Shown: positions 1 through 12,300 of the stretch, piece after piece
Position numbering within the stretch: the stretch's first letter is position 1
Layout: every line of letters starts with the position of its first letter
DNA from: Begonia masoniana
Taxonomy: Eukaryota; Streptophyta; Magnoliopsida; Cucurbitales; Begoniaceae
Assembly: GCA_022432975.1 (NCBI GenBank)
Contig: CM039504.1
Location: 645,274-709,273, forward strand
Reading direction: 5' to 3'
Length of the DNA: 64,000 bases
The notes under the pieces: generated by a model
What the model saw: only the letters and a program-made list of their open reading frames with translations
Databases searched by the model: none
Told to the model about the DNA's origin: nothing
Program-made: the position numbers and the translations under genes

Positions 1-12
1 TTTAATACTATT

Positions 13-1296
13 GTGAATCAATTGCTATCTGTGGATATTGACTTTGAAGATGAGGTTCGTGCCCTAATTTTGTTGGCGTCTCTACCAAATAGTTGGGAGC
101 CTATGAGAGCTGCAGTTAGTAACTCAGTTGGAAGTGCTAAGCTGGTATTCACCGATGTGAGGGATCGTATTCTTGCCGAGGAGGTTCGTAAGATTGATTC
201 TAGTGTAACATCGATAGGTTCAGCTCTGAATGTTGAAAGTAGAGGCAGAAGTCAAAGAAAAGGTTTGGGCAACAGAAATCGAAGTCAGAGGAAGTCCGGA
301 AAACACGCCAACTTTGAGTGTTATCATTGTGGTAAGAAAGGACACATAAAGAGATTTTGTCACAAGTTTCTTCGGGAGAATCTGATTGCCAAAGGAAAGG
401 AAAAGATGTTCGAAGAGGGTGACATAGATGAGGAGGCAGACACAGCCACCGAGGAGTCCTTCAGTGTGTACAACGAGGATGTTGTAAATTCTGATTGCCA
501 AGATACGAGTTGGGTGATTGATAGTGGCGCTTCAATACATGCCACTTCGCGGAGAGATTTCTTTACATCCTACACTTCGGGTGATTATGGAAGTGTGAGG
601 ATGGGAAATGGTGACATGGCAAAAGCCATTGGTATGGGAGATGTGCGTTTGGAGACCAACATCGGCAGCACCTTGGTTTTGAGAGGTGTGAAGCACATCC
701 CTGACATCCGCAAGAATTTGGTCTCGACTGGAAAGCTCGACGATGAAGGTTTTGGCAACACCTTTCGTGATGGAAAATGGAAGCTTACCAGAGGTTCATT
801 GATTGTGACGAGAGGAGAAAAATACTCCTCATTATATGTGATGCATGCGAAGATCGCGGGTTCTACAATCAATGTGATGGGTAATAAGGCTGCAAAGTTT
901 GTGAATTCACCTTCTAAGAGAAAAGTTGAGAAGACTCGGAAGAAGTCAGGTTCTCGGGTGAAGTTCAGGTTGGGATCTGAGGGTACATCAGAGCCGGTGA
1001 GTCAGCCTATTACAGATGTTCAGTCATCAGGTTCAGTTTCACGTCAGAATGGTATCGTCAAAGGCAGAACCAAGTGGAAGGTTAAAACTCCGGGACGATA
1101 TGATGAAACTGTGGGTTATGCATTGAATGTGTTCGAGGGTAACGATTCCTGTGTGGAGTCTTCGACATGTTCAGATGGAGTTCGTTGCAGCAACTCTGAT
1201 AGTTCAGTGATACCAAGGAGGAGGAGATGTGATTTCTTCTCAGGTAAATCTCTCAAGTTTAAGCGGGGCTTAAACTTGATCGGTATCGGATACTGA
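13..1296 (+). CDS. Copia gag-protease polyprotein, truncated (5' end outside window)
   Basis: About 427 residues are visible; the frame continues upstream of the window, so the true start is not seen. In order: end of the UBN2-type gag domain (about 1-70), a basic linker, a zinc knuckle CYHCGKKGHIKRFCH (about 103-117), an acidic linker, the aspartic protease motif WVIDSGASIHAT (about 166-177) and a GAG-pre-integrase-like stretch (about 190-285). After that, where integrase should begin, there is a 140-residue basic, Ser/Lys-rich tail of unknown origin that stays open to a TGA at 1294-1296. Loss of polymerase functions means the element would depend on an autonomous partner. It is intact over the visible length, which argues against great age. 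Confidence 0.85.
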   Translation: MNQLLSVDIDFEDEVRALILLASLPNSWEPMRAAVSNSVGSAKLVFTDVRDRILAEEVRKIDSSVTSIGSALNVESRGRSQRKGLGNRNRSQRKSGKHANFECYHCGKKGHIKRFCHKFLRENLIAKGKEKMFEEGDIDEEADTATEESFSVYNEDVVNSDCQDTSWVIDSGASIHATSRRDFFTSYTSGDYGSVRMGNGDMAKAIGMGDVRLETNIGSTLVLRGVKHIPDIRKNLVSTGKLDDEGFGNTFRDGKWKLTRGSLIVTRGEKYSSLYVMHAKIAGSTINVMGNKAAKFVNSPSKRKVEKTRKKSGSRVKFRLGSEGTSEPVSQPITDVQSSGSVSRQNGIVKGRTKWKVKTPGRYDETVGYALNVFEGNDSCVESSTCSDGVRCSNSDSSVIPRRRRCDFFSGKSLKFKRGLNLIGIGY

Positions 1297-1391
1297 GGTG
1301 GCCCATTTGGGGCCTTTTGTGGTAGAGGAGCTTTTTTTAATGAGGTTTTGCAGATTTGTTTCCTTGCACCGGAATTTCGTTGAAGGTGGAG

Positions 1392-1747
1392 ATTGTTAGA
1401 GTTCAGTGTTCTGGATTCGCTTTTGTTGGGCCGAGTAGCCCGTTGGATCTCTCTTATGGAATTCGTGTCAAGGTGGAGTTTGTTAGAATTTGGTGTGACC
1501 CGAATTCTAGTTGGGCCGGGTCGGGCCCATTATCAATATTAGGGTTTTAGGTTTTCTCTATATATTGATGCTTGAGTCGCAAAACTCATTGTACCGAATT
1601 GTTATTAGTGATTCTCTCCTCTGCCCGTGGTTTTTTTTCCTTTCTAGGGTTTCCACGTAAAATTCGGTGTCCATTATTTTCTCGTATTTTCTTTTTCGGT
1701 TTTCTGTGATCGTTCGATACAGGTGGATTAGGGCGTCTAATCTTAAC
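1392..1747 (+). repeat. Putative copia 3' LTR
   Basis: The segment starts at TGTTAGAG right after a purine tract and contains a TATATATT box near 1559-1566 followed by a pyrimidine-rich leader, as in a copia LTR promoter. A second purine tract plus TGTTAG occurs at about 1472-1482, so the LTR start could be either one; the two starts and the GGGCCG stretch after each look like an 85-bp partial tandem duplication. The right end is set by an imperfect terminal inverted repeat near 1740-1747. Only one LTR is in the window, so the borders are inferred. Confidence 0.55.
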
Positions 1748-1761
1748 AAAACGCCCTCTTA

Positions 1762-2063
1762 TGTAATGATCTCTCCTTTCTACGAGGGAACCGTGCGACC
1801 CAACATTACGGTTCATCAGCCCAGACCCCTTTGTATGAGTCCAGACTATACTCATGATCTTTTTTCAAGCTTAAGTGGTACCAATTGTCTATGAATTGGG
1901 CTAATGTGTTGGTTCGCAAGTTCAACTCTTGGAGAGGGCAAGATTTCCATGTCAGCTGGAAAAAGATCATGAGTACAGTCTGAACTCGTACAAAGGGGTC
2001 TGGGCTGGTGGACTGTAATGTTGGGCCGCACGGTTCCCTCGTAGAAAGGTGGGGATCGTTACA
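1762..2063. repeat. Long inverted repeat (foldback), arms about 105 bp
   Basis: Positions 1762-1866 read almost as the reverse complement of 1959-2063: both outer ends begin TGTAAYGATC, and both arms share CTTTCTACGAGGGAACCGTG and CAGCCCAGACCCCTTTGTA. Identity over the arms is about 90 percent by eye. The loop of about 90 bases has no recognisable gene. It begins only about 15 bases after the presumed LTR end. It could be a foldback transposon, or two inverted fragments of one larger element. Confidence 0.75.
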
Positions 2064-2073
2064 CAGACACCTT

Positions 2074-2514
2074 ATGGTATCCTGAATATAACCCTTGCCT
2101 AATAGTCCAATAAAATACACATGGACAAAAAAAAAAAAAATTCTACATAAATTTAGAGCATATGAATGAAGAAAAAAAATAAGTTTTTGAATTGAGAGGG
2201 TTGTTCTTGTTCGGAATAATCCATTCTCATCAATGAAATATGAATTCTTGCATTCGATCCAATTAAAGTAACCACCTGAAATATTTTAAAAAACCTACAA
2301 AAAAAAACCAAATTTTTTTTACATATATTTATATATATAGAATTACATGTTTATACCACATGAAAATCTCTCGCAAAGAAGTGTAACACCCCCACCAATA
2401 CTTACTTTCTAAGCAATATCAGTGGCAAAAATTATCTTTGCTGCATACTACTCAGGGTTCAGTCATTTGATGGTATCCTAAATATGACACTTGTCTGAAA
2501 ATCCAACGAAATAC
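2074..2514. repeat. Diverged 45-bp direct repeat pair
   Basis: Positions 2074-2118 and 2470-2514 share the pattern ATGGTATCCTRAATATRAC followed by TTGYCTRAWARTCCAAYRAAATAC. A TGTAACACCCCCACC stretch at about 2381 also resembles the ends of the adjacent inverted repeat. Together they suggest a second, older copy of the same repeat family. Confidence 0.55.
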
Positions 2515-2529
2515 TGAACAAAAAAATGT

Positions 2530-4190
2530 ATTGTAACATTGACAAAGATCATTTCATAATGTTGCTTTAAGAGAGTTTTTCATGAGTAAGAGAAGAAAAG
2601 CTTTGATAGTACTGGAAAAACTATCGTACATATTATTGGAAATAAGTCTTATATTGAAAAACTTTGCGGAATATTATTGGAAAAAATATCGTAGATATTA
2701 CTGATTAGAATAATTTTCAAGAAATTTACATTTCTAACTTAAATAAAATTACATTTCCAAGTAAGTAAGTTCTCATGAAAATCTGGAGAGATTACAAACG
2801 GTAATACTCAAAGTCCAGTCTTCTTAGACAAATCTTACTTCACAATATAATTATACTATTAAGTAGGTAGTACGAAAAAAAATTGCATATGTGATTCTAA
2901 AAATATTAGTGTTATTTTCTCACACAGTTAAAATATAACAATCAAGAAATAAAATGAACTATAAATACCAAGAATTTTAGGTGATGACCCAAATAAAAAA
3001 GAACTATGGGAACCAAATCTAGAAATATTTCATTATGAAAAATAAGATTTATAATATTATTCTAGAAATCGAATATTCTAGAGATTATTCACGAAGAAAA
3101 AATTATCAATTTTAGATCTTATAATATGCACAAAATCATCTCTCATATTTTTTCATCACTCTTTATTTTCTCTCCCTAAAAAATATCTTCACTCTATTTT
3201 TCTCTCACTGTTCTCTTTTTCTTTCTTCTCCAGATCTTGAGATGCATAAATCATGTCCGAACTACCTTATTTATAGGGAAACACGAACGCAAATGATCAA
3301 AAAATGTCTTTGCACATAGCAAAAGACAAGATTCTTGAAGTAAGGCTTTCTTCCTTTCATTAAATGCAATCCAAACCTTTAGTTTTTTTCCTATTCCAAG
3401 TTAGCATAATTTTTTTAGATGAATTGTAATTAATACATACAATTCTTTTGCAGCTTTTGATGCAGTTACCTTTGTGTTTTGACTAGAAAATTTCCAAACA
3501 GGCACTTCCTTTAGACAAAACATGTTAAACTGAGGATGATGGTTTGTGGGATCTTGAATGCTCATGAACATATCTCACTGGTTTTTGTCTGTGATTGTTT
3601 TTATTTTTCAGGTGCACACTCTCCAACATGAAATTGGGATTGGGTCTGCCAAGGCAAAAGCTTCAATTTGTAGGTAGTTGTCGCAATATCATTGAAGAAA
3701 AGAGACTTGAAAGCTTACAAGGTTGGACAATTGCATTGAAGGTGGATGAAGATGTGGAGTTCTAGGAGAATGTAATGTACAGGTCAGAGGAAGAGACCCC
3801 TCTCTCTCTCTCTCTCTCTCTCAACATTATAAACACCTTCTTATGAAGACTGACAGTGGACAAGATAAACACCTTCTTGATGCATCTAATTATGTGATCA
3901 ATTAGCCTATCTCTCTTATACAAGCGATAAGTTATAGGTAAAATAAAATACTGCGCCTGTGTTATGGAATTGGACAACATGGTAGTAAAAAAACGACATG
4001 TCCCCTTAGTTTATCTCTCTCTCTCTCTTGGAGAATGCACCATCAATAGAGTGAAGTTTAGAAGATCTCAAGTCAAAGTCGAGTCTATAGATGATAAAAA
4101 AAAGATATGGGTATATGTGACTGAGATGAGATCATAGTCAACTCAATCTTCCTACAAGTACCACTTAATGAATTGTAAAGCTCACAAGTA
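2530..4190. other. AT-rich intergenic DNA, no gene seen
   Basis: No open frame with protein-like composition or splice-linked exons was found on either strand. The stretch holds A/T runs, a (CT)n microsatellite at 3801-3822 and a shorter one at 4014-4028. The part around 3610-3780 is less AT-rich and contains a purine tract (GAAGGTGGATGAAGATG) reminiscent of copia internal DNA, but too little remains to call it. Confidence 0.5.
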
Positions 4191-4196
4191 ATGGAG

Positions 4197-5240
4197 CTAA
4201 TAAAGCATTTCCTTTTGGCCCTGCAGCCATCTCCACCTGCCAAAAATTAAGATGAAAAATTTTGGTGGTGAAAAAACCAAAGAAAGATTTGAATCTTGAC
4301 ATACCAATAATAATCCCATCTGGGTCGGACTTTGGTCATTCGGTTCTGACCATGCGGATGATCCGTTTCAACTCTCTTGGTGTTTCGATATGCACAGCAA
4401 CCGATACAGTAAATGCAAACGAGAAGGCCGATAATGACCACGTTAAGAACAGAGAGCTTCTGCCAATCTAATCTCACATCTTCAAGCAAACCCGCCTTGC
4501 AAGAATCGCAGTCGTAGCAGAGCACTTCCGGCGAATTGCCCCATCTGTAACAATCTTGGTCTTGTCCTCCCATCGCAGCACCGCCGTTGTAGTTGCACGA
4601 TGTGGGCGGCTTGCAACATCCTGACTGCGATCGTCAACCGAACAAATTAAGTTTATTTATCATATAAATGGTTATGTAGAGAAGGCAAAACAAAAACCCC
4701 CACTTGTATTGGAGTCATGTCCTTCTGCAAATAATCAAGAGGAGTCCAAAGAGCAAGCTTAGAACAACTCTTAGACCCCACAATACAACCTCTAATCTTC
4801 GTCCAATAACGGGGATCCTGAATTCGGCTCTGCAACCAGGGCGAATATTTGTCAAGATGATATTCCTTATAAACCCTGCCGTCGACTTCTGAACCGCCGC
4901 CTCGGCTCGTCACCACGAACCCGAAAACGGTGAGAGCCAAGAGAGTTGTGATCAAGAGCAGCATGACGAAAAGATAGAGCCAGAGAGCCCAGACCACATT
5001 GAAGCATGCGCCGATGAAGCCGAAGAGAGAGATGAGGAGCACCACAAAACCCACGACCAGCAATGGAGTTTGAAGAAAGCTTGCGCAGGTCGTGTTGTTT
5101 TTGGCAAACCATAGACCTCCACCTATGATGGGTATTGATGAAAGTAAAGTGAAGAGGTTTAAGAAACCTATAACTGAGTTGCTGAATCTATACATCTCTC
5201 TCGCCCTCTCACTAGTTTCTATGACTGGCCTGTTCTTCAT
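4197..5240 (-). CDS. Tetraspanin (TET5/TET6-like)
   Basis: Three exons: 4704-5240, 4305-4624 and 4197-4236, phases consistent, giving 298 residues from the first ATG or 283 from the second (5195). The second, MYRFSNSVIGFLN, lines up with the usual start of TET5/TET6 proteins and is preferred. Four membrane segments are visible: three near the N-terminus, one before the tail. The large extracellular loop carries the plant signature GCCKPPTSC plus further Cys pairs (CYRW, CYDCDSCKAG). The 40-nt last exon restores a family-like ending WWRWLQGQKEMLY; without it the frame runs into intron sequence. Tetraspanins organise plasma-membrane microdomains and partner with other membrane proteins. The exact paralogue is from memory and unverified. 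Confidence 0.93.
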
Positions 5241-5741
5241 TTAATCTTTTGCCTTCTTCTGTTTTGGGTCATTTTCTTTGGCCTGTGCTATGAAATAAGC
5301 AGGGAGAAGGAGGAAGGTGGTAGAATGTGGATCAATTCTTGATGGACTGGTGCAAGGCAAGTAAGGAACAAAAACCCACGACCATTTGATATTTTAGCTT
5401 CGAATTCATAACCAGCATAGATTCTGTTTGGGAAATAAGAATATTCCATTTTAGATATTTTTTAATAAATAAAATAATCACAATTTTTCTTAATAATGTT
5501 ATTGAATTAATCGTAAATTTCACATGTTCTAGTAATTCACTCGACGTCATCAAATGATTTTTAAATCGTCGAAGTAAATTAGCGAAGTTTTGATCTGGTA
5601 TGTGTCAATAGCTTTAAAGTCAGGGGTGCATTCGTAAAATTGAACAAAATGAAGTAATTAAACAAATTAAATAAATTAAATTAAAGGACGCCAAATGAGA
5701 TTGAATTATGGTTTATTAGTAGCGTTGAGATCCGGATACCC

Positions 5742-5770
5742 CTCTCTCTCTCTCTCTCTCTTCTCTCTCT
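5742..5770. repeat. (CT)n microsatellite in the PWR-like 5' leader region
   Basis: A CT run of nearly 30 bases, followed by a short pyrimidine tract, lies about 575 bases upstream of the PWR-like start codon. CT-rich leaders are common near plant transcription starts. A telo-box (AAACCCTA) follows at about 5868-5875. Confidence 0.75.
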
Positions 5771-5867
5771 AGGAACTCTTTGGCCCTTTATCGGCTCACG
5801 TTCTCCTTTCTCGTTGAGGGACAGGTTTCTCACCAGCCAAGCAGAGACGACGATTTACGAAGATAAG

Positions 5868-5875
5868 AAACCCTA
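5868..5875 (+). promoter_or_regulatory. Telo-box (AAACCCTA) upstream of the PWR-like gene
   Basis: The motif AAACCCTA lies in the presumed leader or promoter of the PWR-like gene; a second AAACCCTAG occurs near 6035. Telo-boxes are frequent near start sites of plant genes expressed in dividing cells. Function here is inferred from the motif only. Confidence 0.4.
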
Positions 5876-6344
5876 GAACCCATTTCCTCCCCATTAATTC
5901 TGTCGGTACTATGTGATTGATCTGATTCAGGAGCCCCTGTATTTCAATAGATTTGCACTTGTCGTTCGGTAGCAGATTTTGAGGTCTTTTTTTTTCAAAG
6001 GAAAAAATATTTTCTTGGGGGTTTTTTTAACTCTGGAAACCCTAGATTCGACCCGTCGAATTACTGTGGTTGTATTTTGTAATGCGTAGTTTCCTTGTTC
6101 GAGTTGTAAGATCGCAGGAAAATAAGCTGGGATTGGGATTTCGGGATATTTTTCTCAGGTTTCTCCCTTGCGAATCGAAAGCGAGGCTCTCTGAGGCGAG
6201 ATAGGTTTTCGCAAGGCTGCCCACAGAATCAGGTTCATCAGTCAGGTTAATTGCGTCTTTACGCATAGTTTTTGGTTTTGGTTTCTGCGTTGTGTTGAAA
6301 AAGTTGGGTCTGTGTGGTCCGCCCATGCTTTTGGTTTGGTTTTC

Positions 6345-9300
6345 ATGCCGCCTGAGCCATTTCCTTGGGATCGGAAGGACTTCCTCAAGGAGAGGAAGCA
6401 CGAGAGGTCGGAGGCCTTTGGGTCTGTAGCGCGGTGGAGGGACTCGTCCCATCATGAACGGGACTTGTCGCATCATGAACGGGACTTTAGTCGATGGGGA
6501 CCTGGAGATTTTCGTAGGACTGCCCGGTGAGTTTTGCATAGACCTTGTATTATCAATTTTACAGTTCATAAGGATCTGGATCATAAATTTTGTTGGCTTG
6601 TTGTTATGACCATCTAGTTCAAGAAAGAACGTCGTCTTCATTTATCTATAATTTTTTGTATTTTCAAATCAAAGAAAAGTTTGCTGTATTTAGCAGAAAG
6701 TATATTGTATTGAAGAAAAACATAGAAATTTGTAATTGACTAGTACCTCATGAAGTTTTGATTGTTTAATTGGTCGATTTTTCTTTTACTTTTACATGTA
6801 GTTTCTCCGGTACTTGTTTGATCAAATGATTTTACATCTTTTAATTTATACCGAAGATCATAGATTAGCGATGACAGTTTTTTCTTAGGGTAGAATTTAA
6901 CTTCTAGGTTTAGCTAATTTCTTGTGATTTTTCTTTTTAAGGTCATGGGAGGCAACGAGGTTGGCATATGTTCCCTGAAGAAGCAGGTCACGGTTATGGT
7001 CCATCTTGGAATTCTGGCCACAAGATGCTGGAAGATGAGAGAGGCATGCCATCTGCTTGGAGGGGAGACGGGAAACATGGTAGAAATGGCAGGGATAGTA
7101 GATCTTTTAGTCAAAAAGATTGGAGAGTTCATTCTTGGGATACTAATAATGGTCCCCGAAACTCTCTTGGAAGGTCACAATATGATGTGATTAATGATCA
7201 TAGATCAAATGGTGTTGTAACTTATCCGTCTCATTCCCAATCTGATTATGTAAACAGTAATGAGGTTAAACCTAAAGACTCACATGACAAGATCCGCAAC
7301 TTCAATGGGTTGAGTGCCGGGCAGAAATATGACAAGGAAAATTCGCTTGACATCTCTGATTGGAGGCCCATGAAGTGGACACGCTCTTCAAGTTTGTCTT
7401 CACGGGGTTCAGGTTTCAGCAATTCGAGCAGCTCAAAGAGTTTGGGAGTTTTAGACAACAATGAAGTCAAGTCGGAGTCATTGTTAAAAAATGGCAGTTT
7501 CATCCAGTCCATTCCAAGTGATGTTGTTTGTGTAACGGCTTCTCCTCCATGTGAAGATGCAAATTCAAGAAAGAAACCAAGGCTTGGATGGGGTGAGGGG
7601 CTTGCCAAGTATGAGAAAAAGAAAGTCGAAGACCCTGATGTTTGTGCCCGTAAAGATGCTGTTTTTTCACAAGGTAATTTAGAAATAACCCATTCTATTG
7701 GGCCAACCTTGACTGATAAAAACCATGTTGCTGGATTTTTGGACCGTGCATCACCTGTAACTCCTGTGGCATGCAGTTCTTCACCAGGTAACTTCGAGTT
7801 TTTCTGCTGTTAATTAACTACATATTTGTATTTGGTCTGTATACATATTTGTATTTGGTCTGTATGATTTGTAATTCTTAGAGAATATGTTTTAGGTCTC
7901 AAAATGTCTGCATCATACTACCACTGTGCTTCTTACCTTGATTAGTTGAAAGCAATAACATAATGTATTCTGTTTGTTTGGTCTTGTCGCTCAACTCGTG
8001 ATTTCTGTTGATTCGCATAGCATGTCGCTCTCAAGGGAACTTCTTCTTAAAGATCCTGTTAGGTTAGTGCTATTTACAAGTAGGGTCTGGATGGAATGAT
8101 ATTGGGATTTTTCAAATGGTTGACATTGCACATCATAAACATCAGTACAATGGACTTATTTTGTCCCTAGCTTATTAGAGCTTCAGTTTTCCCAGCAAAT
8201 ATTCTGTTTTTAATTCAATGTGTTTTAAGGGTCTCTGTTCTTTTCTCGCGGGTTCTGTACGAATCAGAGTCACAATTGTTCCTCCCATCTCGTGATTTTG
8301 GTTTTTGCATCTTACTGCGAAATGAAGTTTTCAGAAAAAAACTTTTTCCATGTATTGTTGTGTGATTGTCCAATCCTTGTATTAGGCGACGCAACACTGC
8401 TACATTTTATAGTTAAGGTAATTAAGTTGGTGAACTGGTCCTAAAACTTCTTTTTCTCGTTTGAAGCAAAGATATAGATGTTGGCTCTATATTAATAGAG
8501 TGTCTATAATTGTTTACTAATTTGGTAAGTTTAGCATTAATATTATATATTTCATATTTGAGGATGGGTAAGTTATGATCTTTTAGAGCCTTATTGTAAT
8601 GTTTTTATGCTTAAGCACAGTGGACAGAAACTGTAACTGACTTCCTTTGTTAGGTGTTCTTCATTCTTTTAAAGTAGAATTTGGGCATGTGATTCTAAGA
8701 TTATGGTCTCTATGTAACAGTTGTGGATGAGACATCATTTGGCAAGAAATCCATTGCTGATAACGATATTAGTAATTTATGCAGTTCGCCCTCTAGGGGA
8801 CAAGGTTCTCAAATGCACCTCGACGGGTTTTCATGTATTTTAGAGAGAATCAAAGAACTAGACACTTCTTCATTTGCTAATTTGGGATCTTCACTCACTG
8901 AACTTTTGCAATCAAATGATTTGAGTTCAGACGCTTTAGCATGTGTGAGGTCTGCTGCGATAAACAAGCTGTTTTTATTTAAAAGTGAAATTTCCAAGGA
9001 ATTGGAGTTGACAGAGTCTGAAATTGATTCTTTGGAAAATGAGCTTAAGTTGATGATTAGAGACGGTTACTCTTCTGTTTCACAATCAGATATTACTTTG
9101 CCACTTGAGATTAAGGAAAAGCACTTCAAGCATGAGGATGTTGACTCCAATTTGATTGTTCAATCCGAAAAAATGCAGGGAGTTTCTGCAACCGCTAGAG
9201 AGCCGCCATCTTGTGATGATGGCCCTGACATTGCTAGTTCAGAACTTGTCCAGCCAATCTCCCAGGTAGGAGAAGTCTCTCCTCCTAATGATGTGGATTC

Positions 9301-12300
9301 TGCTTATCTCGGTGCCATTCGTTGTGCTGATTTGACCAAGAGCATGCCCCCATCATATTTTATCTTTGAAAAGACTGATTTGGCGTCAGAAGTTGATGGT
9401 GATCTAGTGAAAGATGTAGCTGGCGCTTTGGGTTTTGAAGATAAAAATGTCTGCGCAGTTGGAGAAGATACATCATATGATTCAATACTGGCATCCAATC
9501 AAGAAGCAGTGCAAAGAGCTTCTGAAGCATTTAACAAGTTATTGATGGGATGTGTATATCAGGGCATAAGTAATTTATCTAACTTAAAGAACAACAAATT
9601 AGTTGGAGTGAAATTTAAGAGGAGGAAGCAGTTTTTAAAATTTGCAGAGAGAGTAGTAGCACTAAAGTTTGAAGCCTTTCAGCAATCATGGAAGGAAGAT
9701 ATGCATCTGCTTTCCTTGAGAAAATCTCGTACGAAAGCTCAGAAATTAAGCTTGCGGGCATCCAATGGTGGTCATCAGAAAAACCGAGCATCTTCTGGCT
9801 CTCGCATTACATCACCTGGTAAGCCAACATCTATCTTGTGCTAGGCATATCTCAATAAATATAATTATCTGAAGTTTAGTATATTTTGAGATTTGGTTTT
9901 ATTTTTATTTTTCATTGATTGACCAATTCTCTTGCATATATTGGGAAGAACACCTGATAGTTATTGTGTTGACATTGTGCCTTTTTTCAAATGATTTATA
10001 TTTCATAAATATTTATAGCACGTTTAATTTCATAAAGGTTTGATATTGACTTCAAATGCTAGTTGTTTCGCTTCATATCATGGATAATATTTATCCAATT
10101 ATTATGTTCAAATTGATTTGTAGCAGGAAATGTAAGATTCCGGCCTAGTGCGGATATTATTGATTATGCTGGAAAGCTATTATCTGAGTCTCAAGGTAAG
10201 GTTTGCAGGCATACTTTGAAGATGCCTGCTTTAATTCTAGACGAGAAGGAAAAGAGAGCGACCAGGTTTGTTTCTAGCAATGGATTAGTAAGAGACCCAT
10301 GTGCTGTCGAGAAGGAGAGGTCCATGATCAATCCATGGACAGCAGAAGAGAGGGAAATATTTATGGATAAGTTAGCCTTGTTTGGAAAGGATTTTAGTAA
10401 AATTGCCTCTTCTCTTGATCATAAGACGACAGCGGATTGTGTTGAGTTCTACTATAAAAATCATAAATCAGATGACTTCCTGAAAACAAAGAAGAAGCTT
10501 GAGAACAGCGAGAATGCAAAGTCAGTTACAAATACATATTTGGTGATGTTAGGGAAGAAGTGGAATCATGACATAAATGCTGCTTCCCTTGATGTGTTGG
10601 GTGAGGCTTCTGCGATGGTAGCTTATGAGAATGACAAGATGAGGTCTATGGAGAAATGTTCTTCTCAGGCAGTTGTGGGAGAATTCAGAACTCTATGTAA
10701 AGATGGCCGGGTATCAGATCAGAGGAGTTTTGATTTCGTTGGAAATGAAAAAGAAGCTGTTGCAGCTGATGTTTTAGCTGGAATTTGTGGGTCCCTTTCG
10801 TCGGAAGCAATGAGCTCTTGCGTTACTAGTTCTATTGATCCTGCAGAGGGCTACCAGAACTGGAAATGTAAGAAGGTTAGTTCTGTGGTGAAACGAACTT
10901 TGCCTTCCGATATCGTTTCACAGGATGAGGACGAAACATGTTCGGATGAAAGCTGTGGAGAATTGGAACCTTATGATTGGACAGATGAAGAAAAGTCGGT
11001 ATTTGTGCAAGCCTTGTCTTCTTATGGTAAGGATTTTGTCATGATTTCAAGGTGCGTTCGAACGAGGTCTGGTGATCAATGCAAAGTTTTTTTTAGTAAG
11101 GCTCGGAAGTGCCTTGGATTGGATCGGATACAGACTTGTGGGAGTCATGGGACACCAGTCAGTGGTGATGATGGGAATGAAGGCGGGAGTGATATTGAAG
11201 ATGCTTGTGTTGTGGAGACTGGTTCTTTTACTAGTGGTGATAAATTTTGCTCTAAGATGGATGAGGATTCTCGACAGGCTGATGGGAATGTTAGATATGA
11301 GGATTCAAGTCCACCGGAGGCGTCGTTGACTAATCAATGGAGGTCAGAAGAAAATTGTGAATCATCGACGATTAATCATCAAGATGCAAGGATTTTGGTT
11401 TCTGATGTGGATCAGGGGAAGGATAAACCCGTACAGATCGATGATAATAGAGTTGTAGGAGTTGAAGAATCCAAAGGAGGATTGGGGGACAATTTAACCA
11501 AGAATTGTTCTGAAAGTTTGGGGAATGAGCTAAGGGAGCCAAAAAAAATCACTACAGATAATAATAATAGGAATGATTTACCATGTTCAGTGCATGTTTC
11601 AAATGGAAAGGGTACTCTTCTTGGCTTACCTTCTGAACATCCTTGCTTTATCTCAGCAACGCATGAGAAATCTTCTGAAAGAGATGAAAAGGTTGAATCA
11701 GTACATGTTTCTAGCACCCCTAGTGGAATTTCTATACAGACGCCAATTAAGAGAATGGATGAAAATAATTACCTTAGAAAGTGTAGTTCCAAACCTCAAT
11801 CTGCAAGTAATGAGCTAACTTATCAGCTGGACCAGCAGGATATAAAGAACTGGAATGGCGGCAATGTGAAACTCTTTGGCAAAATTCTTAATCACGCCTC
11901 TCTGCAGAAGTCAAATGTGCTACTACAAAATGAGGATGAAGAAACAATCAAGTCATGTGGTAAATCTAAACTCACAGAAAATCATCACAAGGCAGACGGA
12001 AAAGTGGGTTTTCTGAAATTTGACATCAATAGCGTGGAGTTTGATAAGCTTCAGATGAGTTATGAAACTTGCAAAGGGGATGCTGCTAATGCATTTGCCT
12101 TCCCGACATGGGGACAGGATGGTGCAAGATTGTCTCATATGACTGTTCAACAAGATATTTTTACTGAGATGCAAAGAAGAAATGGGTTGGATGCAATATC
12201 CAATTTACTGGTAGGTCTGCGTGATAGTGCTTCAGATCATGCGGTAGACCTAACTAAAACGCAGCATGCCAAAGCTGACGGTGAACCGTTGGGAGATAAA

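Larger units (their letters stand above)
1..1747 (+). mobile_element. Ty1/copia LTR retrotransposon, 3' part, non-autonomous
   Basis: The left edge of the window lies inside a copia element. A single open frame carries gag, a CCHC zinc knuckle and a protease motif, but the integrase, reverse transcriptase and RNase H regions that normally follow are absent. The frame stops at 1296 and is followed within about 100 bases by a purine-rich tract (GGTGGAGA) and TGTTAG, the usual start of a copia LTR. The element appears to end near TCTTAACA around 1747, an imperfect match to the inverse of TGTTAGA. This arrangement resembles gag-only terminal-repeat elements. The 5' LTR, if any, is outside the window, so the insertion could not be bounded or dated. 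Confidence 0.8.
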
